Shown here: positions 22,982 through 30,263 of the stretch, in pieces
Position numbering within the stretch: position 1 is the stretch's first letter
How the letters are laid out: each line of letters opens with the position of its first letter
Source of the DNA: Streptomyces longispororuber
GTDB lineage: Bacteria > Actinomycetota > Actinomycetes > Streptomycetales > Streptomycetaceae
Reading direction: 5' to 3'
DNA length: 49,154 nucleotides
Assembly: GCF_014656095.1 (NCBI RefSeq)
Contig: NZ_BNBT01000055.1
Coordinates: forward strand, 1-49,154
Notes under the pieces: generated by a model
Databases searched by the model: none
Told to the model about the DNA's origin: nothing
Seen by the model: the letters and a program-made list of their open reading frames with translations, nothing else
Translations under genes and position numbers: made by a program

Positions 22982-24682
22982 TCAGAAGCCCGCCGGCTCC
23001 GTGTACACCCCCCACTCCTCCCGCAGGACCCCGCAGATCTCCCCGAGCGTGGCCTCCGCCCGCACCGCCTCCAGCATGGGCCCGATCATGTTGGACCCGT
23101 CCCGCGCGGCAGCGACCATCGCGTCCAGGCACGCCCGCACCCGGGCGTCGTCCCGCGCGGCCTTGCGCGCGGCGAGGAGCTTCACCTGCTCGCGCTCGAC
23201 CTCGTGGCTGACCCGCAGGATCTCCAGGTCCCCGGTCACGGACCCGTGGTGGACGTTGACGCCGACGACCCGCTTGTCGCCCTTCTCCAGGGCCTGCTGG
23301 TAGCGGAACGCGGACTCGGCGATCTCGCCGGTGAACCAGCCGTCCTCGATGCCGCGCAGGATGCCGGAGGTCATCGGCCCGATGGGGTGCTGCCCGTCGG
23401 GGTGGGCCCTCAGGCCCCGCTCCTTGATCTGCTCGAAGATCTTCTCGGCCTCGGCCTCGATGCGGTCGGTGAGCTGCTCGACGTACCAGGAACCGCCCAG
23501 CGGGTCGGCCACGTTGGCGACGCCGGTCTCCTCCATGAGGACCTGCTGGGTGCGCAGCGCGATCTCGGCGGCCTGCTCGCTGGGCAGGGCGAGGGTCTCG
23601 TCGAGGGCGTTGGTGTGCAGGGAGTTGGTGCCGCCGAGGATCGCGGCGAGGGCTTCGACGGCCGTGCGTACGACGTTGTTGTACGGCTGCTGGGCGGTGA
23701 GCGAGACCCCGGCGGTCTGGGTGTGGAAGCGCAGCCACTGCGCCTTGTCCGTCCGGGCGCCGTAGACCTCCTTCATCCAGCGGGCCCAGATCCGTCGCGC
23801 GGCGCGGAACTTGGCGATCTCCTCGAAGAAGTCGACGTGGGCGTCGAAGAAGAAGGACAGGCCGGGGGCGAAGACGTCGACGTCGAGGCCGCGGCTCAGG
23901 CCCAGCTCCACGTACCCGAAGCCGTCGGCGAGGGTGTACGCGAGCTCCTGCGCGGCCGTCGCGCCGGCCTCGCGGATGTGGTAGCCGGACACGGAGAGCG
24001 GCTTGTACGCGGGGATCTCACGGGCGCAGTGCTCCATGAGGTCGCCGATGAGGCGCAGATGGGGCTCGGGCTCGAAGAGCCACTCCTTCTGCGCGATGTA
24101 CTCCTTGAAGATGTCGGTCTGCAGGGTGCCGTTGAGGATCCCCGGGTCGACGCCCTGGCGCTCGGCGGCGACCAGGTACATGCAGAAGGCGGGAACGGCG
24201 GGGCCGGAGATCGTCATCGACGTGGTGACGTCGCCGAGGGGTATGTCCCGGAACAGGACCTCCATGTCGGCCGCCGAGTCGATGGCGACGCCGCAGTGGC
24301 CGACCTCGCCCAGGGAGCGCGGGTCGTCGGAGTCGCGGCCCATGAGCGTGGGCATGTCGAAGGCGACGGAGAGGCCGCCGCCGCCCGCGGCGAGGATCAT
24401 CTTGTAGCGCTCGTTCGTCTGCTCGGCGTTGCCGAACCCCGCGAACTGGCGGATCGTCCACGTGCGGCCGCGGTATCCCGTGGCGTGCAGACCGCGCGTG
24501 AACGGATACTCGCCCGGCCATCCGATCCGTTCGAAGCCCTCGTACGTGTCCCCGGGCCGGGGCCCGTAGGCAGGCTCGACCGGGTCACCGGAGAGCGTCG
24601 TGAAATCGGCGTCGCGCTTCTTCGCGGCGTCGTACCGGGCCTGCCAGCGGCGGCGGCCCTCCTCGATGGCGTGAGCGTCCAT
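22982..24682 (-). CDS. icmA: Isobutyryl-CoA mutase large subunit
   Basis: Coenzyme B12-dependent interconversion of isobutyryl-CoA and n-butyryl-CoA, together with a separate cobalamin-binding small subunit (IcmB), which is not in this window. The 566-aa length equals that of the known IcmA. The two residues that set substrate choice are those of IcmA: Phe80 (TIRQFAGFGNAEQTNERYK) and Gln198 (EYIAQKE), where methylmalonyl-CoA mutase has Tyr and Arg. There is no C-terminal B12 domain, as expected. The gene appears leaderless, with a -10 box 6 nt before ATG and a palindrome in the promoter spacer. It should supply butyryl-CoA units and help valine catabolism. Confidence 0.93.
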   Translation of the reverse strand: MDAHAIEEGRRRWQARYDAAKKRDADFTTLSGDPVEPAYGPRPGDTYEGFERIGWPGEYPFTRGLHATGYRGRTWTIRQFAGFGNAEQTNERYKMILAAGGGGLSVAFDMPTLMGRDSDDPRSLGEVGHCGVAIDSAADMEVLFRDIPLGDVTTSMTISGPAVPAFCMYLVAAERQGVDPGILNGTLQTDIFKEYIAQKEWLFEPEPHLRLIGDLMEHCAREIPAYKPLSVSGYHIREAGATAAQELAYTLADGFGYVELGLSRGLDVDVFAPGLSFFFDAHVDFFEEIAKFRAARRIWARWMKEVYGARTDKAQWLRFHTQTAGVSLTAQQPYNNVVRTAVEALAAILGGTNSLHTNALDETLALPSEQAAEIALRTQQVLMEETGVANVADPLGGSWYVEQLTDRIEAEAEKIFEQIKERGLRAHPDGQHPIGPMTSGILRGIEDGWFTGEIAESAFRYQQALEKGDKRVVGVNVHHGSVTGDLEILRVSHEVEREQVKLLAARKAARDDARVRACLDAMVAAARDGSNMIGPMLEAVRAEATLGEICGVLREEWGVYTEPAGF

Positions 24683-24688
24683 GCCTCG

Positions 24689-24718
24689 AATTTACTAGGA
24701 CGTCCTAGCAAATGTCGA
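24689..24718 (-). promoter_or_regulatory. icmA promoter with operator in the spacer
   Basis: On the minus strand -35 TCGACA (24713-24718) and -10 TAAATT (24689-24694) are 18 bp apart. The spacer contains the perfect palindrome CTAGGACGTCCTAG (24695-24708), and symmetry continues outward into TTT/AAA flanks. The ATG follows the -10 box by 6 nt. A protein on the palindrome would block RNA polymerase directly. Confidence 0.72.
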
Positions 24719-24754
24719 TGGGCGACCGCCACGGGACGCCCCGTGGCGGTGCGG

Positions 24755-25087
24755 TTACGCCTTGGCGACGGCGGCCGGCGCGTCGGCGATCAGCGGCTCG
24801 ACCTCGCGCACGACCTTGCGCTCGACGAAGAACGCCGCCGTCGGGATGGTGCCGGAGACCAGCACCCACAGGAGCTTGCCGAACGGCCACTTGGCCTTGG
24901 AGCCCAGGTCGAAGGCGAAGATCAGGTAGACGATGTAGAGCACGCCGTGGACCTGCGAGACGACGAGCGTCAGGCCCTCACCCGTGTCGAAGCCGTACTT
25001 GGCCACCATGCAGGCGCACAGGATGAGGAGCATGACGGCGGTGACGTAGGCCATCACGCGGTAGCGGGTCAGCACGCTTCGTTTCAT
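24755..25087 (-). CDS. DUF3817 family small membrane protein
   Basis: A 110-aa protein with three or four hydrophobic stretches: MAYVTAVMLLILCACMVA, VVSQVHGVLYIVYLIFAFDL and LLWVLVSGTIPTAAFFVE. The QVHGVLYIVYLIF and GTIPTAAFFVERKV patterns identify DUF3817. The role is unknown. It lies between icmA and a MarR gene on the same strand. TACGCT on the minus strand (plus 25095-25100) precedes the ATG by 7 nt, so it may be leaderless. A second DUF3817 gene is at 37177. Confidence 0.85.
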   Translation of the reverse strand: MKRSVLTRYRVMAYVTAVMLLILCACMVAKYGFDTGEGLTLVVSQVHGVLYIVYLIFAFDLGSKAKWPFGKLLWVLVSGTIPTAAFFVERKVVREVEPLIADAPAAVAKA

Positions 25088-25154
25088 GCGTATGAGCGTA
25101 ACCGTCCGGTTTACGCGATCTTCGGGCGACCCTGGGGGGACGCCGGGCCCCCGC

Positions 25155-25664
25155 TCACGCGTCCTCGAAGTCCTGCGCGGCCACCCGCAGGGGCCGCAGC
25201 ATCGCGAAGATCTCCCCGCACTCCTCCGCGTCGTACACGCCGAGGCCGAAGTCCATCGCCATCAGCTCGCGCGTGGCCTCCTCGACGACCTCGCGGCCCT
25301 TGGCGGTGATGGAGGCGAGGGTGCCGCGGCCGTCGTTCGGGTTCGGGCGCTTGGCGACCAGGCCCGACCTGACCAGCCGGTCGACGGTGTTCGTCACGGA
25401 GGTGGGGTGCACCATGAGGCGCTCGCCGATCTTGGACATCGGCAGCTCGCCCGCCTTGGAGAAGGAGAGCAGCACCAGGGCCTCGTAGCGCGCGAAGGTC
25501 AGTCCGTAGGGCTTGACCACCGCGTCGACCTCGGCGAGCAGGATCTGGTGGGCGCGCATGATGGAGGTGATGGCGCCCATGGCGGGCACGGACCCCCAGC
25601 GCTGCTTCCAGAGCTCGTCGGCACGGGCGATGGGATCGAAGGGGAGGCTGAGCGGCTTCGGCAC
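25155..25664 (-). CDS. MarR-family transcriptional regulator
   Basis: A 169-aa winged-helix regulator. The DNA-binding part is visible at about residues 55-115 (YEALVLLSFSKAGELPMSKI then GERLMVHPTSVTNTVDRLVR) and the wing is PNDGRGTLASITAKGR. The GTG start has no ribosome binding site but sits 7 nt after a -10 box (TAAGGT), with CTGACC 17 bp further up, so the transcript is probably leaderless. It lies between the DUF3817 and MFS genes. It, or a TetR elsewhere, could bind the icmA palindrome; no direct evidence. Confidence 0.88.
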   Translation of the reverse strand: MPKPLSLPFDPIARADELWKQRWGSVPAMGAITSIMRAHQILLAEVDAVVKPYGLTFARYEALVLLSFSKAGELPMSKIGERLMVHPTSVTNTVDRLVRSGLVAKRPNPNDGRGTLASITAKGREVVEEATRELMAMDFGLGVYDAEECGEIFAMLRPLRVAAQDFEDA

Positions 25665-25671
25665 AGCGTCG

Positions 25672-25700
25672 ACCTTAGCCGCCGGTCAGGGGGTGGTCAG
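25672..25700 (-). promoter_or_regulatory. Promoter of the marR gene
   Basis: CTGACC (plus 25695-25700) and TAAGGT (plus 25672-25677) are 17 bp apart on the minus strand, and the GTG follows the -10 box by 7 nt. Confidence 0.55.
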
Positions 25701-25708
25701 CCCCGGTC

Positions 25709-27049
25709 TCACGATTCGGCCGTACGTTCGTTTTCCGGGGTGCGGTCACCGGTGGCGGGGCACGGGACGGCGGGCGGCGGGCGCCGCCGGGCCGTCGCCC
25801 GGACCTCCGCGGCGAGCGCCAGGCAGCACGCCGTGCCCAGCGCGCCCGCCGCCGCGACCACCGTGCTCACCGCGAAGAACTCCGCGGCCAGGCCCGCGAG
25901 CGCCATGCCGGCGCCCTGGAGCGTCATCAGTCCCGTCGTGTGCACGGTCATCGCGCGGCCGCGCAGCTCCCGGGGCACCGCGTCCACGAACCAGCGGTCG
26001 AGCCCGAGCGTGTACGCCGACCCGGCCCCGGCCAGCACCAGCGCGGGCACGGCGAGGGCGAGGCCGGGCGTGGCGGCGTACACGAGCAGCGGCAGCAGCG
26101 TGGTGGCGGCGAGCGGCAGCACGATCCGGGCGCGGGCCCGGGCGGTGAGCGCGGAGCCCGCGTACAGCTCGGCCGCGATCGTGCCCACCGGCATCGCGCA
26201 CATCAGCAGGCCGACCCCGGCGGGGCCCGCGCCGATCTGCTCCGCGTACGGCGCGGCCAGCGCCTCCGGCGCGACGACGAACATCGGCGGCGCCCAGAAC
26301 AGCAGCAGGAGCGCCCGCAGCCGGCGGTCGCCGAGGACCTCGCGCGTCCCGGCCAGGGAGTGGCGCAGCAGGGCCGTCCCGCCGCCGGGCCGGCGCCCGG
26401 CGCCGGGCGCGGCCCGCCGCCGCGTGCCGCAGCGCAGCAGCACCGCCGAGGCCGCGAACGTACCGACGGTGATCACCAGGGCGCCGCGCGGCGGGACGAG
26501 GGTGAGCAGCACCCCGCCGAGCCCGAAGCCGACGAGGACGGCGCTCTGCGACACCATCCGCAGCAGCGAGCGCCCGAGGACGAACAGGTCGCCGTCGCCG
26601 AGGACGTCGGCGAGCGTGGCCATCCGCGTGCCGTTGAAGACGGGCGCGACGGCGGCGATCGCGCAGCGCAGCCCGAGCAGCGCGGCGACCGGCGTGGCGG
26701 GCAGCGCCATCAGCGCGGCGCACGCGGCGCACAGCAGGTCGCAGGAGACGAGGACGCGCCGGGGCGGGTACCGGTCGGCGACCCCGGCGAACAGCATCCC
26801 GCCGACGAGGTACGGCAGCATGCCGAGGGCGAAGGCCAGCGCGCTGAGCAGCGGCGAGCCGGTCAGCTCGTACACGAGGACGGTCAGCGCGATCTCGCTG
26901 ACGACGACGCCGAGCAGCGACAGGGCGTGGGCCGCGAAGACGGCGCGGAACTCGCGGACGGCGAAGACGCGCCGGTAGCCGCCGGGCTCGGCGGCCGGGG
27001 GCGCGTCCTCGGCGTCGGGTGCGGCGGCGCGGGTGGCTTCCTCAGGCAT
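25709..27049 (-). CDS. MFS transporter, drug-exporter type
   Basis: A 446-aa transporter of the major facilitator superfamily with about 12 membrane segments; examples are LSLLGVVVSEIALTVLVYEL and LLSALAFALGMLPYLVGGML. The motif-A-like loop reads GVADRYPPRRVLVSCDL. The soluble N-terminus is Ala/Glu-rich. The start at 27049 gives the normal N-terminus for this type; the frame is open to 27277 but that would run into the ArsR promoter. It is divergent from the ArsR-type gene, the usual arrangement for a repressor and the exporter it controls. Substrate unknown. Confidence 0.88.
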   Translation of the reverse strand: MPEEATRAAAPDAEDAPPAAEPGGYRRVFAVREFRAVFAAHALSLLGVVVSEIALTVLVYELTGSPLLSALAFALGMLPYLVGGMLFAGVADRYPPRRVLVSCDLLCAACAALMALPATPVAALLGLRCAIAAVAPVFNGTRMATLADVLGDGDLFVLGRSLLRMVSQSAVLVGFGLGGVLLTLVPPRGALVITVGTFAASAVLLRCGTRRRAAPGAGRRPGGGTALLRHSLAGTREVLGDRRLRALLLLFWAPPMFVVAPEALAAPYAEQIGAGPAGVGLLMCAMPVGTIAAELYAGSALTARARARIVLPLAATTLLPLLVYAATPGLALAVPALVLAGAGSAYTLGLDRWFVDAVPRELRGRAMTVHTTGLMTLQGAGMALAGLAAEFFAVSTVVAAAGALGTACCLALAAEVRATARRRPPPAVPCPATGDRTPENERTAES

Positions 27050-27088
27050 GCGCCCACCCTGGCGGGGGCCGGGTAGGGCTCCTAGAGT

Positions 27089-27104
27089 TTCGGCTGCGGC
27101 CGAA
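27089..27104. promoter_or_regulatory. Dyad TTCGGC-TGCG-GCCGAA between MFS and ArsR genes
   Basis: Perfect 6-bp arms with a 4-bp centre lie 40 bp upstream of the MFS start and 113 bp upstream of the ArsR start. Position and size suit the operator of the ArsR-type protein. Confidence 0.55.
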
Positions 27105-27109
27105 TCATG

Positions 27110-27205
27110 GCCGCCCGTCCCCGTCCACCGCCGCCACCGTTCCCGTCGCCACCGCCGTTTCCCCGTCGTTCCCGCTGTCCCCGCCACCGCCGCCGTCCCC
27201 GTCGC
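27110..27205 (+). other. Pyrimidine-rich leader before the ArsR gene
   Basis: About 95 nt are almost purine-free on the plus strand except for scattered G, with repeating CCGTCCCCGTC and CCACCGCCG blocks. Minus-strand RNA would be G-rich. It may be an unstructured leader of the ArsR transcript; no gene is supported. Confidence 0.4.
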
Positions 27206-27216
27206 GGAGGAGTCCC

Positions 27217-28200
27217 GTGCCCTTCGAGCTGCACTTCGGCGAGGCCGACCTGCTGCGCTGCCGGTTCGCCGTGTCACCGCTGTGGGAGACGCAGGCGGCG
27301 GTGCGGGCGCTGAAGCCGCCCGGGCGGCACGGCCCCCACACGTGGTGGCTGCGGCGGACGCGGGCGGCCGCCGACGCGCTCGACCTCGCGGCCCTGTGGC
27401 TGCTGATGCCCGTGCGCGGGCACAACCCCGACTTCCTCGGGCCGCCGCCGCTGGGCCCGGCCGCCTCCTTCGCCGAGGAGATCGCGGCGGTCCGCGCGGC
27501 CGACCCCAAGGCCGCCCGCGCGGACCTGGCCAAGGCCCTCGCGGACACGCCCGGCGCGGCGGACAGCCCGCTCGGGCGCCGGCTCCTGGAGGACCCGGCG
27601 CGCTCGGTACGGGAGCTGGCGGGGGTGCTGGAGGCGGCGTGGCACGCCTTGGTGGAGCCGCACTGGCCCCGGTTGCGGGCCCTGCTCGACGCGGACGTGG
27701 CGTACCACTCGCGGCGCCTCGCGGAGGTGGGCCTCGGGGCGCTGCTGCCGGAGCTCGACCGGCGGCTCGCCTGGGAGGCGGGCACCACGCTGACCGCGCG
27801 CTGGCACGGCCGCCACGCGCGCCGCCTGGACGGGCAGGGCCTGGTGCTCATGCCCAGCGTGTTCAGTTGGCCGGAGGTGATCAGCGGGTTCGAGCCGCCG
27901 TGGCAGCCGACCCTGGTGTACCCCGCGCGCGGCATCGCGGAGTGGTGGGCGGCGCCCGCGGAGCACACCCCCGAGGCACTGGCGCGCCTCCTGGGCCGCA
28001 ACCGCGCCGCCGTCCTGACGGCGCTGGCGCAACCGGCCACCACGTCCGCGCTCGCCCGGCGCCTCGGCCTCGCCCCGTCCTCGGTCTCCGCGCACCTGTC
28101 GACCCTGCGGGCGGCGGGCCTGCTCCACGCGCGCCGGTACGGCCATCAGGTGCTGTACGAGCGCACGCCGCTCGGCGCCGCCCTGGCGACGGGCGGCTGA
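27217..28200 (+). CDS. ArsR-type helix-turn-helix regulator with long N-terminal domain (DUF5937-like)
   Basis: A 327-aa regulator. Residues 1 to about 240 form a conserved N-terminal domain (FELHFGEADLLRCRFAVSPLW, then the PSVFSWPEVISGFEPPWQPT region). The last 80 residues are an ArsR winged helix (AVLTALAQPATTSALARRLG then LAPSSVSAHLSTLRAAGLLH). GTG 27217 has GGAGGAG 5 nt upstream. It is divergent from the MFS exporter, its probable target through the dyad at 27089. The domain pairing is common in Streptomyces; its ligand is unknown. Confidence 0.88.
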   Translation: MPFELHFGEADLLRCRFAVSPLWETQAAVRALKPPGRHGPHTWWLRRTRAAADALDLAALWLLMPVRGHNPDFLGPPPLGPAASFAEEIAAVRAADPKAARADLAKALADTPGAADSPLGRRLLEDPARSVRELAGVLEAAWHALVEPHWPRLRALLDADVAYHSRRLAEVGLGALLPELDRRLAWEAGTTLTARWHGRHARRLDGQGLVLMPSVFSWPEVISGFEPPWQPTLVYPARGIAEWWAAPAEHTPEALARLLGRNRAAVLTALAQPATTSALARRLGLAPSSVSAHLSTLRAAGLLHARRYGHQVLYERTPLGAALATGG

Positions 28201-28371
28201 GCAGCCGCTGTGCGCCCCGCGCGCACGCGGAGCGCCCGTACGCCCGCGCACGCTGTCCGACGGGCGGCTGACACCCGCCGCCGCGGTGGTGTCGCACCCC
28301 CGAGCGATTAATGCCCTATGCCAGGATTGCCCGGCACCGACCCGTACGTCACCATCGCCCTAGGGGGCTGG

Positions 28372-29406
28372 ATGCACCGGCTGCTCCGTACGTTCACGGC
28401 ACTCACGGCCGTCGCGGCCCTCGGGCTCGCGGCGGGGTGCTCGTCCGGGCCGGACTCCGGCGACTCCGGCGGCTCCGGCACGAAGGAGCAGGGCGCCGCC
28501 CCCTCGGCCACCGCCACGAAGAAGCCCGCGCACCCCTTCTGGGTCGACCCGGAGAGCGCCGCCGCGCGGCAGGTGCGCGAGTGGGAGCGCAAGGGCCGCA
28601 CCCGGGACGCGCAGGCGCTCAGGAGGATCGCCGAGCAGCCGATGGCGGTGTGGCCGGCGGGCGACGACCCGGCCCCGGACATCCGCGAGGCCACCCGGGG
28701 CGCCGCCGACGGGGGCCGCACGGCGGTGCTCGTGGCGTACAACATCCCGCACCGCGACTGCGGCCAGCACTCCGCGGGCGGCGCCCACGACGCGGAGTAC
28801 TACCGCACGTGGCTCGGCTCCTTCGCCGAGGCCATCGGGGACAGCCCGGCCCTGGTGATCCTGGAGCCGGACGCGATCCCGCACATCGTGGACGGCTGCA
28901 CCCCGGCCCAGTACCACGAGGAGCGCTACCAGTTGCTCTCCGAGGCGATCCAGCGGCTCAAGCGGCAGCCGCGCGTCAAGGTCTACCTGGACGCGGGCAA
29001 CCCCGGCTGGATCACCGACGCCCGCAAGCTCACGGAGCCGCTGCGGCGGGCCGGCGTCGCGAAGGCCGACGGCTTCTCGCTCAACGTCTCCAACTTCCAG
29101 AGCGACGAGACCACCAAGCGGTACGGCCGGGCGCTCTCCGCCACCGTCGGCGGCAAGCACTTCGTCATGGACACCAGCCGCAACGGCCGCGGCCCGCTCG
29201 CGGGCGACCGCGAGGACGCCTGGTGCAACCCGCCGGGCCGCGGCCTCGGCACCCCGCCCACCGACAGGACCGGCGACGCGCTGCTCGACGCCTACCTGTG
29301 GATCAAGCGCCCCGGCGACTCCGACGGCCCCTGCCGCGGCGGCCCCGCGGCCGGCGAGTGGTGGCCCGACTACGCCCTCGGCCTGGTGCGCAACGCGAAG
29401 GCGTAG
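28372..29406 (+). CDS. cslZ: Glycoside hydrolase family 6 lipoprotein (endoglucanase, CslZ-like)
   Basis: A 344-aa secreted beta-1,4-glucanase candidate. Signal peptide MHRLLRTFTALTAVAALGLA ends in AAGC, so Cys23 should be lipidated. GH6 landmarks are YNIPHRDCGQHSAGG, VILEPDAIPHI (catalytic-region Asp), KVYLDAGNPGWI, FSLNVSNFQSDE, HFVMDTSRNGRGP and WCNPPGRGLG. The ATG at 28372 has AGGGGG just upstream; an upstream in-frame ATG at 28318 would add 18 residues before the signal. It lies near glxA and cslA, as cslZ does in S. coelicolor (from memory), and would trim the CslA-made glycan at the hyphal tip. Confidence 0.85.
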   Translation: MHRLLRTFTALTAVAALGLAAGCSSGPDSGDSGGSGTKEQGAAPSATATKKPAHPFWVDPESAAARQVREWERKGRTRDAQALRRIAEQPMAVWPAGDDPAPDIREATRGAADGGRTAVLVAYNIPHRDCGQHSAGGAHDAEYYRTWLGSFAEAIGDSPALVILEPDAIPHIVDGCTPAQYHEERYQLLSEAIQRLKRQPRVKVYLDAGNPGWITDARKLTEPLRRAGVAKADGFSLNVSNFQSDETTKRYGRALSATVGGKHFVMDTSRNGRGPLAGDREDAWCNPPGRGLGTPPTDRTGDALLDAYLWIKRPGDSDGPCRGGPAAGEWWPDYALGLVRNAKA

Positions 29407-29462
29407 CCCACTTGCCGACCGCCCTGGCCAAAAGGCGCCCGGGACTGGCAGCCTCGGGGCCC

Positions 29463-30215
29463 ATGCGCGAAGACTTGTCGCAAGCGGGCCACGGCATCCG
29501 GTTCGAGTGGGGCCCGGCCGGGGCGAAGCAGCTCGCCCCGGCGGTGTCCTGCCTGGTGATCGTCGACGTCCTGTCGTTCACCACGTCGGTGTCCGTCGCC
29601 GTGGAGTCGGGCGCGCGGGTCTTCCCCTGCCCGTGGCGCGACGAGAGCGCGACGGCCTTCGCCCGTGAGGTCGACGCCCACCTCGCGGTGGGCCGCCGGG
29701 CCGTCACCGCGGACTCGCCGTGGTCCCTCTCCCCGGCCGCGCTGCGCCGCGCGCCCTTCACGCCCCGTCTCGTGCTGCCCTCGCCCAACGGCTCGGCCAT
29801 CGCGGCATCGGCGGGCGCGGCGACCGTCGCCGCCGGGTCGCTGCGCAACGGCACCGCCGTCGGGCGGTGGCTCGCCGGGCAGGGGCACGGCACCGCCGAA
29901 CGCCCCGTCGGGGTGATCGCGGCGGGCGAGCGGTGGCCCGACGGCAGCCTGCGGCCCGCCGTGGAGGACCTGCTCGGCGCGGGGGCCGTGATCGCCGCGC
30001 TGCGGGCGCAGGGCCGCACCGGGCTGTCCCCGGAGGCCGCCACGGCCGCGTCCGCGTTCGCCGCGGCCGTCGACGTGGGCGCCGCCGTGGCGGGCAGCTC
30101 CTCCGGCCGGGAGCTGGCCGCGGGCGGCTTCGCCGAGGACGTGGCGGTGGCGACGGAGCTGGACGCGAGCACCCAGGTGCCGGTGCTGCGGCACGGGGCG
30201 TTCGTCCCGGCCTGA
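29463..30215 (+). CDS. 2-phosphosulfolactate phosphatase family protein (ComB-like)
   Basis: A 250-aa protein with the ComB pattern: VIVDVLSFTTSVSVAVESGA near residue 33, RLVLPSPNGSAIAASA near 100, GSLRNGTAVGRWL, and VIAAGERWPDGSLRPAVEDL. ComB removes phosphate from 2-phosphosulfolactate in the coenzyme M pathway. No other coenzyme M gene is present and Streptomyces is not known to make it, so the true substrate is uncertain. It follows cslZ by 56 bp on the same strand and is convergent with glxA. No ribosome binding site is obvious. Confidence 0.8.
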   Translation: MREDLSQAGHGIRFEWGPAGAKQLAPAVSCLVIVDVLSFTTSVSVAVESGARVFPCPWRDESATAFAREVDAHLAVGRRAVTADSPWSLSPAALRRAPFTPRLVLPSPNGSAIAASAGAATVAAGSLRNGTAVGRWLAGQGHGTAERPVGVIAAGERWPDGSLRPAVEDLLGAGAVIAALRAQGRTGLSPEAATAASAFAAAVDVGAAVAGSSSGRELAAGGFAEDVAVATELDASTQVPVLRHGAFVPA

Positions 30216-30263
30216 GCCGCACCGGCCGCCGAGGGGTGCCCCGGTCGAGGCCTGGTGGCGCGG

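Noticed and set aside
29463..30215. Coenzyme M biosynthesis
   Set aside because: Only a ComB-like gene is present; no ComA, ComC or sulfopyruvate decarboxylase gene is nearby, so a pathway claim is not supported.
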